A stretch of DNA of 48,833 bases. It comes from Anaerolineaceae bacterium UBA4890 (GTDB lineage Bacteria > Chloroflexota > Anaerolineae > Anaerolineales > Anaerolineaceae). Below are positions 34,540-43,479 of this stretch, piece after piece (the first letter of the stretch is position 1; every line of letters starts with the position of its first letter). Location of the stretch: the NCBI GenBank assembly GCA_002399085.1, contig DHCY01000039.1, positions 91,069 through 139,901 of the forward strand, given 5' to 3'. A program made the translations under genes and the position numbers. The notes beneath the pieces are model-generated. The model worked only from the letters and a program-made list of their open reading frames with translations. It was not told the DNA's origin and did not search any database.

Positions 34540-35642
34540 CCATCATCGCAGGGCAGCTGGTGGTTGGTGGGGCAGAGCGTCAGCTTTACCTTTGGTTAGC
34601 ACACATGGATAGAGACAAATTTGATCCATTGGTCATTACCCTGCACCCTAACCACAATGATTATTGGGAGAAGCCTATCGAGGATCTTGGAATTCCGTTA
34701 TTCCGGGTTGCTCAAAGACCCGCGAAAATGGGGCGCTTGGTCGAAATAATAAAAATTCTCAGATCGTTCGATCCTGACATAATCCATGGTTGGCATTTCT
34801 TTTCCAGTGTTTACGCGGGCTTGGCTGCAAGAATCCTTCGAGTTCCTTGTTTGGGCGGAATTAGAAGCCAATATTCGCCTCATGAAAAAGGGTTGGATAA
34901 TTGCTTAGTCAAAACTAATTGCGATGCGGTTGTAGCTAATTCCCAAGCTGCTGCTTATGCGTATCAGAGAGCGCTTAAGAAAAAGCATCAAGAGATCTAC
35001 ACAGTTCCCAATGCCGTCCTGGACGATCCGTCGAATCGCGATTCCCTCCGAAAAGAGCTTGCTGAAGCTCATAATCTGCCGATGGATGCCTTATGGGTCT
35101 GTTCTGTAGGAAGAATGGACCCGTTGAAGCGTTTCGATTTATTGCTGGAAATGGCTGACCGACTTAGAAATGAAAAACACAAATTTCATATAGTTTTGAT
35201 CGGCGATGGTCCGGAGAAGGCTCATTTGGAAGCATTAGCCAGCTCATTAAATATTGATAGGTTGATAAGCTTTCTGGGCGAAATTCCAAATGCCGGGCGG
35301 TGGTTGAAAGCAATGGATATTTTCTGTTTCCCCTCGCTGAGCGAAGGCTTACCGAACGCAGTCATGGAAGCCGCCGCAGCAGGTCTGCCAATTGTTGCCT
35401 GGAAGCTGCCTTTCTGCCAGGAATTACTGCCAGACGCGGCTCAAGCCTTGCTGGTTGAACCAGGCAATCTTGAGGTAATGTCTTCAGCTTTATCTCAATT
35501 ACTTAATTCTGCACAACTTCGGGCTCAGTATGGCTCAGCAGCTCGATTGCACATTTTGGAAAATTTTGATCTCGCGCGCTATATCCAAAATATGACTGCT
35601 GTTTATGAATTAGTGCTCAAAAGGAATAAAGATCTAGCATGA
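34518..35642 (+). CDS. GT4 family glycosyltransferase
   Basis: A 374-residue GT-B enzyme overlapping the Wzy/WaaL-like gene by 22 nt. It opens KVAIIAGQLVVGGAERQLYL with the GGAE loop. CSVGRMDPLKRFDLLLEMA begins the donor half, and SLSEGLPNAVMEAAAAGLPI contains E-x7-E. The end is coupled by a 4-nt overlap to the deacetylase gene. The family is retaining; donor and linkage are unknown. Confidence 0.93.
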   Translation: MDEKRKVAIIAGQLVVGGAERQLYLWLAHMDRDKFDPLVITLHPNHNDYWEKPIEDLGIPLFRVAQRPAKMGRLVEIIKILRSFDPDIIHGWHFFSSVYAGLAARILRVPCLGGIRSQYSPHEKGLDNCLVKTNCDAVVANSQAAAYAYQRALKKKHQEIYTVPNAVLDDPSNRDSLRKELAEAHNLPMDALWVCSVGRMDPLKRFDLLLEMADRLRNEKHKFHIVLIGDGPEKAHLEALASSLNIDRLISFLGEIPNAGRWLKAMDIFCFPSLSEGLPNAVMEAAAAGLPIVAWKLPFCQELLPDAAQALLVEPGNLEVMSSALSQLLNSAQLRAQYGSAARLHILENFDLARYIQNMTAVYELVLKRNKDLA

Positions 35643-36526
35643 TCCTCCTCTATCATATGGTCTTTCCAGATGCTACCCCTTCTGACACCTGGAACGCAGG
35701 ATTAGTTCTGCGATTCAAAGATTTCAAGCGACAGATTAAGTGGCTGAAACGGTTTTATCATATTGTCTCACTTGATGAATATGTCAATCATTTTCAGACC
35801 GTAGGTAAACCCAAGGCCAGGTTAGCGGCGCTGACCTTCGATGATTGTTACTCTCGCACCTTCCAATTAGTTTCACCTTTTTTGAACGATAATGAAATTC
35901 CGGCAACGTTTTTTGCCAATACACTGCACCTCGAACAGAATTCATTGCTTTGGTTTGTCTATTTCAATGCCTTATGTTTTGAAAAGGTCTATCCTGAGTT
36001 ATCCATAGAAGGCAACCGCTATCCGCTTTCTACACAAAAAGAGTGCCGTTATGCATGGCAAAAATTGATTAACATCGCGAGGTCGAATAAGGATGCAAGG
36101 GAGTTTTCACTGAACTTCTCTCAGGATTATCCACTCCCACCAGAGATCATTACTAAATATCAAGGGCTGAGTAAGGAGCAACTTAGCCAAATAGGTGCTT
36201 CGCATATATTGAGTTTGGGAGGGCATACTCATTCTCATCCATACCTTGACCAGATTTCTATTACTAGGCAACTTGTAGAAATATCTTATAACAAAGAGTT
36301 GCTGGAGGTATTTTCCGCAAGACCGGTCGACCATTTTGCATACACAGGGGGAGTTTACAACACTGACTCCATCGCAGCAGTTAAATCGGCAGGGTTCAAG
36401 TCCGGTTTTGCTATCCAACCCAGGCAGTTGAGCAATGACAAGCTCTTTGAAATTCCTCGGACTGATATCTATGGTGCCTCTTTGTTGAAGTTTTTAGCAA
36501 AGACCTATGGAATAGTTCATGTCTGA
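35639..36526 (+). CDS. Polysaccharide deacetylase (NodB domain)
   Basis: A 295-residue carbohydrate esterase 4 protein. The catalytic/metal motif is LTFDD (65-69). GGHTHSHPYL (194-203) supplies the metal histidines H196 and H200, and FAYTGGVYN is the third motif. These enzymes remove N- or O-acetyl groups from amino sugars of glycans. There is no signal peptide, so it may act on a lipid-linked intermediate inside the cell, or export may be atypical. An approximately 95-residue insertion sits between the first two motifs. Overlaps on both sides place it in the same operon as the GTs. Confidence 0.88.
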   Translation: MILLYHMVFPDATPSDTWNAGLVLRFKDFKRQIKWLKRFYHIVSLDEYVNHFQTVGKPKARLAALTFDDCYSRTFQLVSPFLNDNEIPATFFANTLHLEQNSLLWFVYFNALCFEKVYPELSIEGNRYPLSTQKECRYAWQKLINIARSNKDAREFSLNFSQDYPLPPEIITKYQGLSKEQLSQIGASHILSLGGHTHSHPYLDQISITRQLVEISYNKELLEVFSARPVDHFAYTGGVYNTDSIAAVKSAGFKSGFAIQPRQLSNDKLFEIPRTDIYGASLLKFLAKTYGIVHV

Positions 36527-37601
36527 TCGAAAAAACTATACACATCCTTCAATAGCAATTAAGCCTGGCATTCTAATGATAGGTAATCACCTTCCTGTCA
36601 GTTCCGGGAATATCAATGTCTGGCATTACCTGGCTGAACGATTACGCTTGAATAATTGGGAAATTATCACCACTTCTTCCAAGACAGACAAATTTATGCG
36701 ATTATTGGACATGCTTACAACCATTTGGAGACGCCGGAAGGACTATTCGCTTGCTCAAATTGACGTATTTAGAGGTCAGGCGTTCGTTTATGCCTACCTT
36801 AGCGGGCAACTCTTGTCGCTGATTGGCAAGCCATTTGTCTTGACGCTTCATGGTGGCGGGTTGCCTGAGTTCTTTCAGAAGTATCCCAAACCAATTCGCC
36901 ATCTATTTTCTAATGCGGCTGAGATTGTCACCCCCTCTGGTTACATGCGAGAGGCGTTTAGATCGGTTAGAGCGGACATCCGGCTCATCTCAAATCCAAT
37001 CGAGGTTACTTCTGCCAGATTTCGAGTTCGTGAGACTGCTGCAGCTAACCTTATTTGGGTCAGAGCTTTTCACTCCGTTTATAACCCACAGATGGCAGTC
37101 AGAGTGCTAAAAGTGCTTGTAGATCATGGTTTTGATGCACATCTGATCATGTTAGGACCAAACAAAGGGGATGGTAGCCAGGCAGAGACTCTTCAGTTAG
37201 CAAAGAACCTAAACGTGGACCAAGTTATCCATGTTGTCGGCGGGGTACCACATGAACAGATTCCCGATTGGCTTGACAAGGCAGACATCTTCATCAACAC
37301 CACAAACTATGACACGGCACCTCGCAGTGTTCTTGAAGCTATGGCCAATGGATTGTGCGTTGTTTCAACAAATGTTGGTGGAATCCCCTTTTTACTTAAG
37401 GATGAAGTCGATTGTTTGTTGGTTGCGCCTAATGACCACGAAGCCATGGCGAATGCCATAATGCGCATCCTAGCTGAGCCCCAACTGTCTGAGAAACTCA
37501 GCGCAAACGCCCGTAAGTCAACTGAGGAGTTTGACTGGTCGACCATCCTTCCTCAGTGGGAAAAATTGTTTGCTGAAGTGATTGAAAAGGAAACAGATTG
37601 A
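36519..37601 (+). CDS. GT4 family glycosyltransferase, D-x7-E type
   Basis: A 360-residue GT-B enzyme overlapping the deacetylase by 8 nt. HLPVSSGNINVWHYLAERL is the N-terminal loop. FVLTLHGGGLPEF and IFINTTNYDTAPRSVLEAMA mark the donor site, where Asp replaces the first Glu of E-x7-E. STNVGGIPFLL follows. This Asp variant with the NxDxxPxSxLEA pattern is usual in one GT4 branch, so activity is expected. TTGA overlap links it to the CapK-like gene. Confidence 0.92.
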   Translation: MSDRKNYTHPSIAIKPGILMIGNHLPVSSGNINVWHYLAERLRLNNWEIITTSSKTDKFMRLLDMLTTIWRRRKDYSLAQIDVFRGQAFVYAYLSGQLLSLIGKPFVLTLHGGGLPEFFQKYPKPIRHLFSNAAEIVTPSGYMREAFRSVRADIRLISNPIEVTSARFRVRETAAANLIWVRAFHSVYNPQMAVRVLKVLVDHGFDAHLIMLGPNKGDGSQAETLQLAKNLNVDQVIHVVGGVPHEQIPDWLDKADIFINTTNYDTAPRSVLEAMANGLCVVSTNVGGIPFLLKDEVDCLLVAPNDHEAMANAIMRILAEPQLSEKLSANARKSTEEFDWSTILPQWEKLFAEVIEKETD

Positions 37602-38974
37602 ACTTTTCTGAGGTTGTTTATTCTAAACTACCATTGCCCCTTCAAAATGGCGCAGTAAGTTTGTATGGGGTTTACTGGAAATGGTTGCGTTTTGGAGGGA
37701 ATTACAGATTCCACGAAAAGTCTTACTCTTTACGAAATCGCTATACTACAGACCAATGGGCTGAATACCAGAGGAATAAGTTGAGCGAATTGTTGGAGAT
37801 TTGTGTCAACAATGTTCCTTACTATTCCAGGGAATGGTCACAAGAGCAGAAAGGTGAAGCTCTCAAAGGTGATCTTTTGGCATTACCCTTATTGGAAAAG
37901 GAGCCCCTTCGGGCAGACCCGTCTGATTTCGTGCGAACAGATCGAAGTCCACTGTTGAAGATCACAACCTATACCAGTGGTTCAACAGGAACTCCAATCG
38001 CTTCAATTTGCACCCCATCAGAAATCAGGGATTCCCTCGCTATCAGAGAAGTTCGATCTGCCAATTGGGCTGGAGTCTCCTTCAAATTGCCAAGAGCTAC
38101 ATTTTCCGGAAGAATGGTGGAACCAGATCCGGAAAGCACGGGACCTTATTATCGATTTAATGCGGTTGAAAAGCAGGTTTATTTCTCACCATTCCATCTT
38201 AGACCGGAAACTGCTCATTCCTATATCGAAGCGTTAAAAAAACATAAGATCCAATGGATGACCGGTTATGCTGTCTCGTATTATTTATTGGCAAAGTTTA
38301 TTCTTGAAGCGGGTTTGGATGTCCCGCCCCTTGAAGCTATCATTACGACAAGCGAGAAACTAACCCCTGAGATGCGAACGGCAATGGAAAAGGCTTACCG
38401 TTGTCGTGTCTACGAAGAGTACAGTACAGTAGAAAATGTTCTTTTCGCAAGCGAATGCGAACAAGGTCGATTGCATGTAAGCCCGGATGCAGGCATTGTG
38501 GAAATCTTACGACCCGATGGTAGTCCGTGTGATCCTGGAGAAGTCGGTGAGGTTATTGCCACCTGCTTAACACGGTCTTATCAACCACTGATTCGTTTCC
38601 GCCTGGGCGACCTGGCTGCCTGGGATGAAGAGCCTTGCCCTTGTGGACGTTCGATGCCTGTTATCAAGGAAGTGGTCGGGCGAATAGAAGATGTGGTTGT
38701 AGGTCCGGATGGTCGGCAGTTAGTGCGGTTTCATGGGATTTTCACGCATCAACCGCACGTGATAGAAGGGCAGATAATCCAGGAGTCTTTGAATCAAATC
38801 CGTGTCAGAATTGTTCCTACAGAGGGCTTTTCAGATACAGATAAAAGTGACATTGTCAATCGGGTTCATCAGCGCTTAGGAGACCGGGTGAAGGTTATTG
38901 TAGAATTAGTTCCAAGTATCGAACGCACCAAATCTGGTAAATTCAAAGCAGTGATCTCATTAATTGAAAAATGA
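37598..38974 (+). CDS. CapK/PaaK-like adenylate-forming enzyme
   Basis: A 458-residue AMP-binding-family protein that starts at a TTG overlapping the preceding TGA. The phosphate loop TSGSTGTP (126-133) and the later YEEYSTVE stretch, RFRLGDLAAW and PCPCGRSMP are shared with phenylacetate-CoA ligase-like proteins of capsule clusters (CapK). Such proteins activate a carboxylate as an adenylate and may ligate it to CoA or a carrier. Here that might supply an acyl or amino-acid decoration for the glycan. The CPCGR pair of cysteines is typical of the family. Substrate unknown. Confidence 0.87.
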   Translation: MNFSEVVYSKLPLPLQNGAVSLYGVYWKWLRFGGNYRFHEKSYSLRNRYTTDQWAEYQRNKLSELLEICVNNVPYYSREWSQEQKGEALKGDLLALPLLEKEPLRADPSDFVRTDRSPLLKITTYTSGSTGTPIASICTPSEIRDSLAIREVRSANWAGVSFKLPRATFSGRMVEPDPESTGPYYRFNAVEKQVYFSPFHLRPETAHSYIEALKKHKIQWMTGYAVSYYLLAKFILEAGLDVPPLEAIITTSEKLTPEMRTAMEKAYRCRVYEEYSTVENVLFASECEQGRLHVSPDAGIVEILRPDGSPCDPGEVGEVIATCLTRSYQPLIRFRLGDLAAWDEEPCPCGRSMPVIKEVVGRIEDVVVGPDGRQLVRFHGIFTHQPHVIEGQIIQESLNQIRVRIVPTEGFSDTDKSDIVNRVHQRLGDRVKVIVELVPSIERTKSGKFKAVISLIEK

Positions 38975-39984
38975 TAACCATCATTCTCCCTATTCGTAAT
39001 GAAAAAAAATACATTAAGTATTGCCTGGACGCGATTCTGGCTCAGGATTATCCGCAAGATCAGATCGAGATCCTGATCGTGGATGGACTCTCCGACGATG
39101 GTACCCGTGAGATCGTTGCTACTTACCAAGCGGATCATCCTAACATTAGGGTGATAAACAACCCTGGCAAGATCGTCCCGACTGGAATGAACCTGGCTTT
39201 GAGAGAGGTGAAAGGCGAGGTTGTAATTCGCGTGGATGGGCATTGTGTGATTGCGTCGGATTACGTGACTAACTGCGTCCGCCACATTCAAGAGGATGGC
39301 GTGGATGGGGTGGGCGGACCGATGAACACGATTGGCGAGGATTTCACCTCTGAGGTGATCGCGCTGGCGATGAGCTCCAAGTTTGGGGTGGGTAATTCTT
39401 CGTTCCGTACCGAAACCGGCCAGACCAAGCTGGCAGATACTGTTCCATTCCCGGCCTACACGCACGAGATCATCCAGAAGGTGGGGCTGTATGATGAGGA
39501 ACTGGTGCGCAACCAGGATGATGAATACAACTACCGCATCCGTGAGGCTGGCGGTAATATCCTGCTGGCAGAGGATGTGCGTTCGACTTATTACAGCCGA
39601 GGATCATTGACGAAGTTGTGGAAGCAGTATTTCCAATACGGATTTTGGAAGGTCAGGGTGCTGCAGAAGCATCCGAAGCAAATGAGCCTGCGGCAGTTCG
39701 TGCCACCTGTGTTTGTTCTTTCAATAATCATCTCGCTAATTCTTGCCTTTGTCATCAGGTGGGGTTGGATTGCATTAGCAGCGGTCCTGGGGCTGTATAT
39801 GGCTGTCAATCTTGTTTTCACCTTTTCAATCGCCGCAAAAAATGGCTGGCAATTGCTAGGGCTGCTTCCATTAGCCTTCGCAATCATTCATTTCAGCTAT
39901 GGGCTGGGCTTTCTGATTGGTCTGGTAAAGTTTGCCAACCGTTGGAATGACAAAACCGGAAAGGTTCCACCCTGGCACATCTAA
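38971..39984 (+). CDS. Membrane-associated GT2 glycosyltransferase (ExoA-like)
   Basis: A 337-residue enzyme. The GT-A half has ITIILPIRNEKKYIKYCL near the start, LIVDGLSDDGTREIV, and VIRVDGHCVI as metal site. GVGGPMNTIGEDF follows, and RNQDDEYNYRIREAGG is the acceptor motif. The last 90 residues hold about three hydrophobic helices (from near 245). Succinoglycan ExoA-type enzymes share this plan and add sugars at the membrane. It starts at an ATGA overlap with the CapK-like gene. It is richer in G/C than the GT2 genes at 15-17 kb. Confidence 0.92.
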   Translation: MITIILPIRNEKKYIKYCLDAILAQDYPQDQIEILIVDGLSDDGTREIVATYQADHPNIRVINNPGKIVPTGMNLALREVKGEVVIRVDGHCVIASDYVTNCVRHIQEDGVDGVGGPMNTIGEDFTSEVIALAMSSKFGVGNSSFRTETGQTKLADTVPFPAYTHEIIQKVGLYDEELVRNQDDEYNYRIREAGGNILLAEDVRSTYYSRGSLTKLWKQYFQYGFWKVRVLQKHPKQMSLRQFVPPVFVLSIIISLILAFVIRWGWIALAAVLGLYMAVNLVFTFSIAAKNGWQLLGLLPLAFAIIHFSYGLGFLIGLVKFANRWNDKTGKVPPWHI

Positions 39985-40091
39985 CCGACCCAAATCCTGA
40001 TCTTCAACGTCTGCGGGAGGAATACGCCCGTCGTGCCGCTGCTGCTGACTCCGACGTACGTTATAGCTCTACGAATCCCGCCTATAGTTGG

Positions 40092-40685
40092 TTGTTGGCT
40101 GCTCGCCGACAGGCGATCATTGAATTTCTTGAACGCTTCCGAAAATCCGACCTCTCCAAATTACGTATTTTGGAAATGGGGTGTGGCTCGGGTGGAGTGC
40201 TCCAAGAATTCATCAGTCTTGACGCAGATCCTTCTAAATTATATGGTGTGGATTTGCTCCACGACCGTTTGCGCGTAGCCATTGAAAGGCTGCCTGATTG
40301 TTCCTACATTACAGCCAATGGTGAACACCTACCCTTTCCCTCTTGTTCATTTGATCTGGTATTGCAATTTACCGCATTTTCTTCCATTCTCGATGCTTCT
40401 ACCAAGGTTTTAATGGCTTCTGAAATGGTGCGTGTCCTCAAACCAGGGCAGGGGATTCTTTGGTACGACTTCGTCTGGAACCCACTCAATCGTCAGACAC
40501 GCGGAATTCCTCTCTCAGAAATTAAAAAGTTGTTCCCAGGATTACAGGTCACATCTCGTCGGATCACCCTGGCTCCACCTCTCACCCGTCTTCTAGTTCC
40601 CCGCTTTCAAGCATTGGCAAACGAGTTGACCAGACTTCCTTTCCTCAATTCCCATCTGATTATCTGGATTCAGAAACCCAACTGA
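40092..40685 (+). CDS. SAM-dependent methyltransferase, start uncertain
   Basis: A class I methyltransferase of at least 197 residues. LRILEMGCGSGGVLQEF is the SAM-binding loop, YGVDLL follows, and NGEHLPFPSCSFDLVLQFTA and MVRVLKPGQGILWYDF are typical. The first usable start in frame is TTG 40092. Coding-like sequence continues upstream in frame (LTDPNPDLQRLREEYARRAA and RYSSTNPAYSW), back to a TGA at 39948-39950, without ATG, GTG or TTG. An ATG at 39947 opens MTKPERFHPGTS in another frame. A one-base indel near 39980 may have separated the true start. Role: probably methylates a terminal or internal sugar. Confidence 0.75.
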   Translation: MLAARRQAIIEFLERFRKSDLSKLRILEMGCGSGGVLQEFISLDADPSKLYGVDLLHDRLRVAIERLPDCSYITANGEHLPFPSCSFDLVLQFTAFSSILDASTKVLMASEMVRVLKPGQGILWYDFVWNPLNRQTRGIPLSEIKKLFPGLQVTSRRITLAPPLTRLLVPRFQALANELTRLPFLNSHLIIWIQKPN

Positions 40686-40774
40686 CTTAGCTAACAAGAG
40701 TCTCACGAAAGAGGCTGAAGTCCAACCAGGTCACATAAATATTACGGTTTATTTTCCCCATTTACTTTCCATTG

Positions 40775-40803
40775 ACCGCTTTCACTTAAGTGAAGCGGTT
40801 TTT
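40775..40803 (+). terminator. Strong terminator at end of the glycosyltransferase operon
   Basis: ACCGCTT-T-CACTT and AAGTG-AAGCGGT form a long stem with one bulged T (40775-40798), followed by TTTTT. It separates the glycosyltransferase operon from the initiation/precursor operon. Confidence 0.88.
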
Positions 40804-40887
40804 CGTAAAAATACACAAATTTGCGAAATAAAAATGTAGTAAACTTGTTATGTATCGAAGAACACCACAGAAGGGAGTGAGAAAACT

Positions 40888-42405
40888 GTGCAAAATGATG
40901 CTATTCGTACGCAGGCTATCTCCAGCACCAAACCGATGAAAAAGAGCCGGTTTTTTTCGTTTGCAAACTCCATTTTTAAGCGAACATTCGATATCTTTTT
41001 TGCTTTCTTCGGGCTGATCCTCCTTCTTCCGGTTTTTGCTCTCATTGCCCTTGCAATTAAACACGAATCTCCTGGACCTGTTATTTACCGCGGGCTTCGC
41101 ATGGGGAAGGACCAAAAACCTTTCAATATTTTCAAATTCAGAACCATGCACTGCCAGCCAGACGGTGAAAACGGGCCACCGATTACAGCGCACAAAGACC
41201 AGCGGGTATCGAAGATTGGACGATATCTGCGAGATTCCAAGCTGAATGAACTGCCACAGCTGTGGAACGTCCTGATTGGTGAGATGAGTTTTGTGGGACC
41301 CCGCCCCGAAGATTATGAGCTTGCTCTGACCTGGCCGGAAGACGTGAGGAATGAGGTCTTGTCTGTTCGTCCAGGCATCACCAGCCCTGCCTCAATCATT
41401 TATCGCGACGAGGAACATATGCTCAAGGGCGATGGTTTCATGGACGATTATCTCAAAAAGATCCTGCCAGACAAACAACGACTTGACCATCTTTATGTTC
41501 TAAATCACAGTTTTTTATCCGATATTGACGTCCTGGCAGCTACGCTGATCGTTTTATTACCTCAAATTCGGGGTAAAGAGGTTGACGAGCAGTATCTGTT
41601 TGGCGGTCCAACCCTGATGCTTTTCCGAAGAGTTGTGCCTTGGTTCCTGATCGATATTGTCATCGCCACTATTTCAGTTGGTCTTTCCGGTATTGTTTGG
41701 CGCATCAGTGCAGTAATTAACCTTGGCATTCCGGTCTTTTTCATTCTGGCGTTAGCGATTGCGTTCATTATTAGCCTTATCAATATGATTATGGGTCTTC
41801 AAAAGATATCTTGGCGCGAGGCGAGCCCTGCATACGTGGTCGATATTGGCATCTCTGTTAGTGTGACGATGGTAATTCTTTGGCTGGTCAATCGTTTTTG
41901 GATCACCGCACCCTGGATCCCTTTTAGCATGTTCTGGCTAATTGGGATTACAACCTATATTGGTTTGGTGGGTGCGCGCTATCGTGAACGCTTGATCAGC
42001 AGCCTGGCATATCGCTGGCTTTTATTCCGAGGTAGTGAGGCAACCTTTGCTGAGCGTATCCTCATCGTTGGTGCTGGGCGATTGGGGGAGCTGACCTCCT
42101 GGATGGTACAACGAAGCATCTATTCAACTCTTTTTGGTGTAATAGGATTTGTGGATGATGACCCCAAAAAGCGTGATTTGCGGATTGGTGGCATTAAAGT
42201 CCTGGGTTCGACCAATGCGATATCGGAGTTAGTTGAAAAATATACGGTAGGAATTGTAATCATAGCGATCAGTAATGCAGATGAAGCTACTAAGGAGCGT
42301 GTTAAACAGATTTGTGACTCTACTGCTGCGAAAGTGATCGTGATGCCAGATTTGATCATGAAACTTGAAGAGGCTTTTAAAGGATATGCGACTAATGGGA
42401 AATGA
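40888..42405 (+). CDS. Initiating phosphoglycosyl transferase with reversed domain order
   Basis: A 505-residue protein from GTG 40888 behind AAGGGAG. Residues about 25-235 are a bacterial sugar transferase (PglC/WbaP catalytic) domain: KRTFDIFFAFFGL anchor, SPGPVIYRGLRMG (61-73), and KLNELPQLWN with FVGPRPE (118-141). About four transmembrane helices follow (250-365), then a Rossmann, CoA-binding-like domain ILIVGAGRLGE (391-401) and FVDDDPKK to the end. Large WbaP-type enzymes carry the same parts in the opposite order, catalytic last. Expected reaction: moving a sugar-1-phosphate from a nucleotide sugar onto undecaprenyl phosphate. The usual Asp-Glu catalytic pair is Asn120-Glu121 here. 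Confidence 0.9.
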   Translation: MQNDAIRTQAISSTKPMKKSRFFSFANSIFKRTFDIFFAFFGLILLLPVFALIALAIKHESPGPVIYRGLRMGKDQKPFNIFKFRTMHCQPDGENGPPITAHKDQRVSKIGRYLRDSKLNELPQLWNVLIGEMSFVGPRPEDYELALTWPEDVRNEVLSVRPGITSPASIIYRDEEHMLKGDGFMDDYLKKILPDKQRLDHLYVLNHSFLSDIDVLAATLIVLLPQIRGKEVDEQYLFGGPTLMLFRRVVPWFLIDIVIATISVGLSGIVWRISAVINLGIPVFFILALAIAFIISLINMIMGLQKISWREASPAYVVDIGISVSVTMVILWLVNRFWITAPWIPFSMFWLIGITTYIGLVGARYRERLISSLAYRWLLFRGSEATFAERILIVGAGRLGELTSWMVQRSIYSTLFGVIGFVDDDPKKRDLRIGGIKVLGSTNAISELVEKYTVGIVIIAISNADEATKERVKQICDSTAAKVIVMPDLIMKLEEAFKGYATNGK

Positions 42406-43396
42406 TTCCATCAATTATTCAGGTATGAAGGTGCTGGTGACCGGTGCCGCAGGTTTTATTGGCTCAAGGTTAGTCCAAAGGCTGGTTGAGGCTGGTGCCC
42501 ATGTCCGAGCTTTTATTCGCTACACCTCCCGACCTGAATTTGGCAACCTTAACCCCTTACCCCCTGAAGTTTTCCACCAGGTCGAAATTGTCCGCGGCGA
42601 CCTCGAAGATCACGCTGCCATTAATTACGCAATGGAAGGCGTGGAACTTGTCTTTCACCTTGGTGCGCTTATCTCAATCCCTTATTCTTATGTCCATCCG
42701 GTTGAAACCGCCCGTACGAACATTCTTGGGACACTGAATGTTCTTGAATCGTGCCGGCAAAGCAACGCCAAACTTATCCACACTTCCACCAGTGAGGTGT
42801 ATGGAAGCGCCTTGAGGGTGCCAATCGACGAGGAGCATCCCCTCCAGGCTCAATCCCCTTATTCTGCTAGCAAAATTGGAGCGGATAAACTGGTTGAGAG
42901 TTACTATCGCAGCTTTGATGTCCAATCGCTCACAGTGCGCCCCTTCAATACCTACGGTCCTGGTCAAAGCACCCGGGCGGTCATCCCAACGATCATTACA
43001 CAAGCCCTCACCTCCAATCAAATTCACCTGGGCAATCTTACGACTAAGCGCGATTTTACTTACCTGGATGACACTGTCAACGGGTTTCTGAAAGCTGCCA
43101 GCATCGCGAGATGGGATGGTCGGGTCTATAATCTGGGCACAGGTGATGAGGTCAGCATTGGTGAAGTGGCACAACAGATTTTTGATTATTTAAACATTAA
43201 TCCTGAAATCATTATTGACCAGGAACGCTTAAGACCAGAAAAGTCAGAGGTATTACGCTTAGTCTCGGATAATACCAAAGCAAAACGAGAGCTTGGCTGG
43301 GAGCCCCAGTTTGGTCTCAGCGAAGGATTGGCAGCAACAATAGAATGGATCAAGGATCACCTCGACCGATATTTGCCGGATGAGTATGGGCGCTGA
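42395..43396 (+). CDS. NAD-dependent sugar 4,6-dehydratase (LegB-like SDR)
   Basis: A short-chain dehydrogenase with the nucleotide loop VLVTGAAGFIGS, HTSTSEVYGS, catalytic YSASK, VRPFNTYGPGQSTRAVIPTI and DQERLRPEKSEVLRL. This pattern is that of the LegB-type UDP-N-acetylglucosamine 4,6-dehydratases, which create a 4-keto-6-deoxy sugar. The start is set at ATG 42395, overlapping the transferase gene by 11 nt. ATG 42425 (MKVLVTG) is also possible. The product would be substrate for the DegT aminotransferase two genes on. LegI, LegG and LegH partners are not in the window, so legionaminic acid itself is not shown. Confidence 0.85.
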   Translation: MGNDSINYSGMKVLVTGAAGFIGSRLVQRLVEAGAHVRAFIRYTSRPEFGNLNPLPPEVFHQVEIVRGDLEDHAAINYAMEGVELVFHLGALISIPYSYVHPVETARTNILGTLNVLESCRQSNAKLIHTSTSEVYGSALRVPIDEEHPLQAQSPYSASKIGADKLVESYYRSFDVQSLTVRPFNTYGPGQSTRAVIPTIITQALTSNQIHLGNLTTKRDFTYLDDTVNGFLKAASIARWDGRVYNLGTGDEVSIGEVAQQIFDYLNINPEIIIDQERLRPEKSEVLRLVSDNTKAKRELGWEPQFGLSEGLAATIEWIKDHLDRYLPDEYGR

Positions 43397-43479
43397 GCAC
43401 TCCAGTTGGTCAAAAAGAAAATCGTCCTATTACAAAGAACCCGTTTATAATTTTGTAACACTAAATCAAAGGTGAAAAA

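Noticed and set aside
42674..43174. A minus-strand open frame inside the dehydratase gene
   Set aside because: It is antisense to strongly conserved SDR motifs and shows no family pattern.
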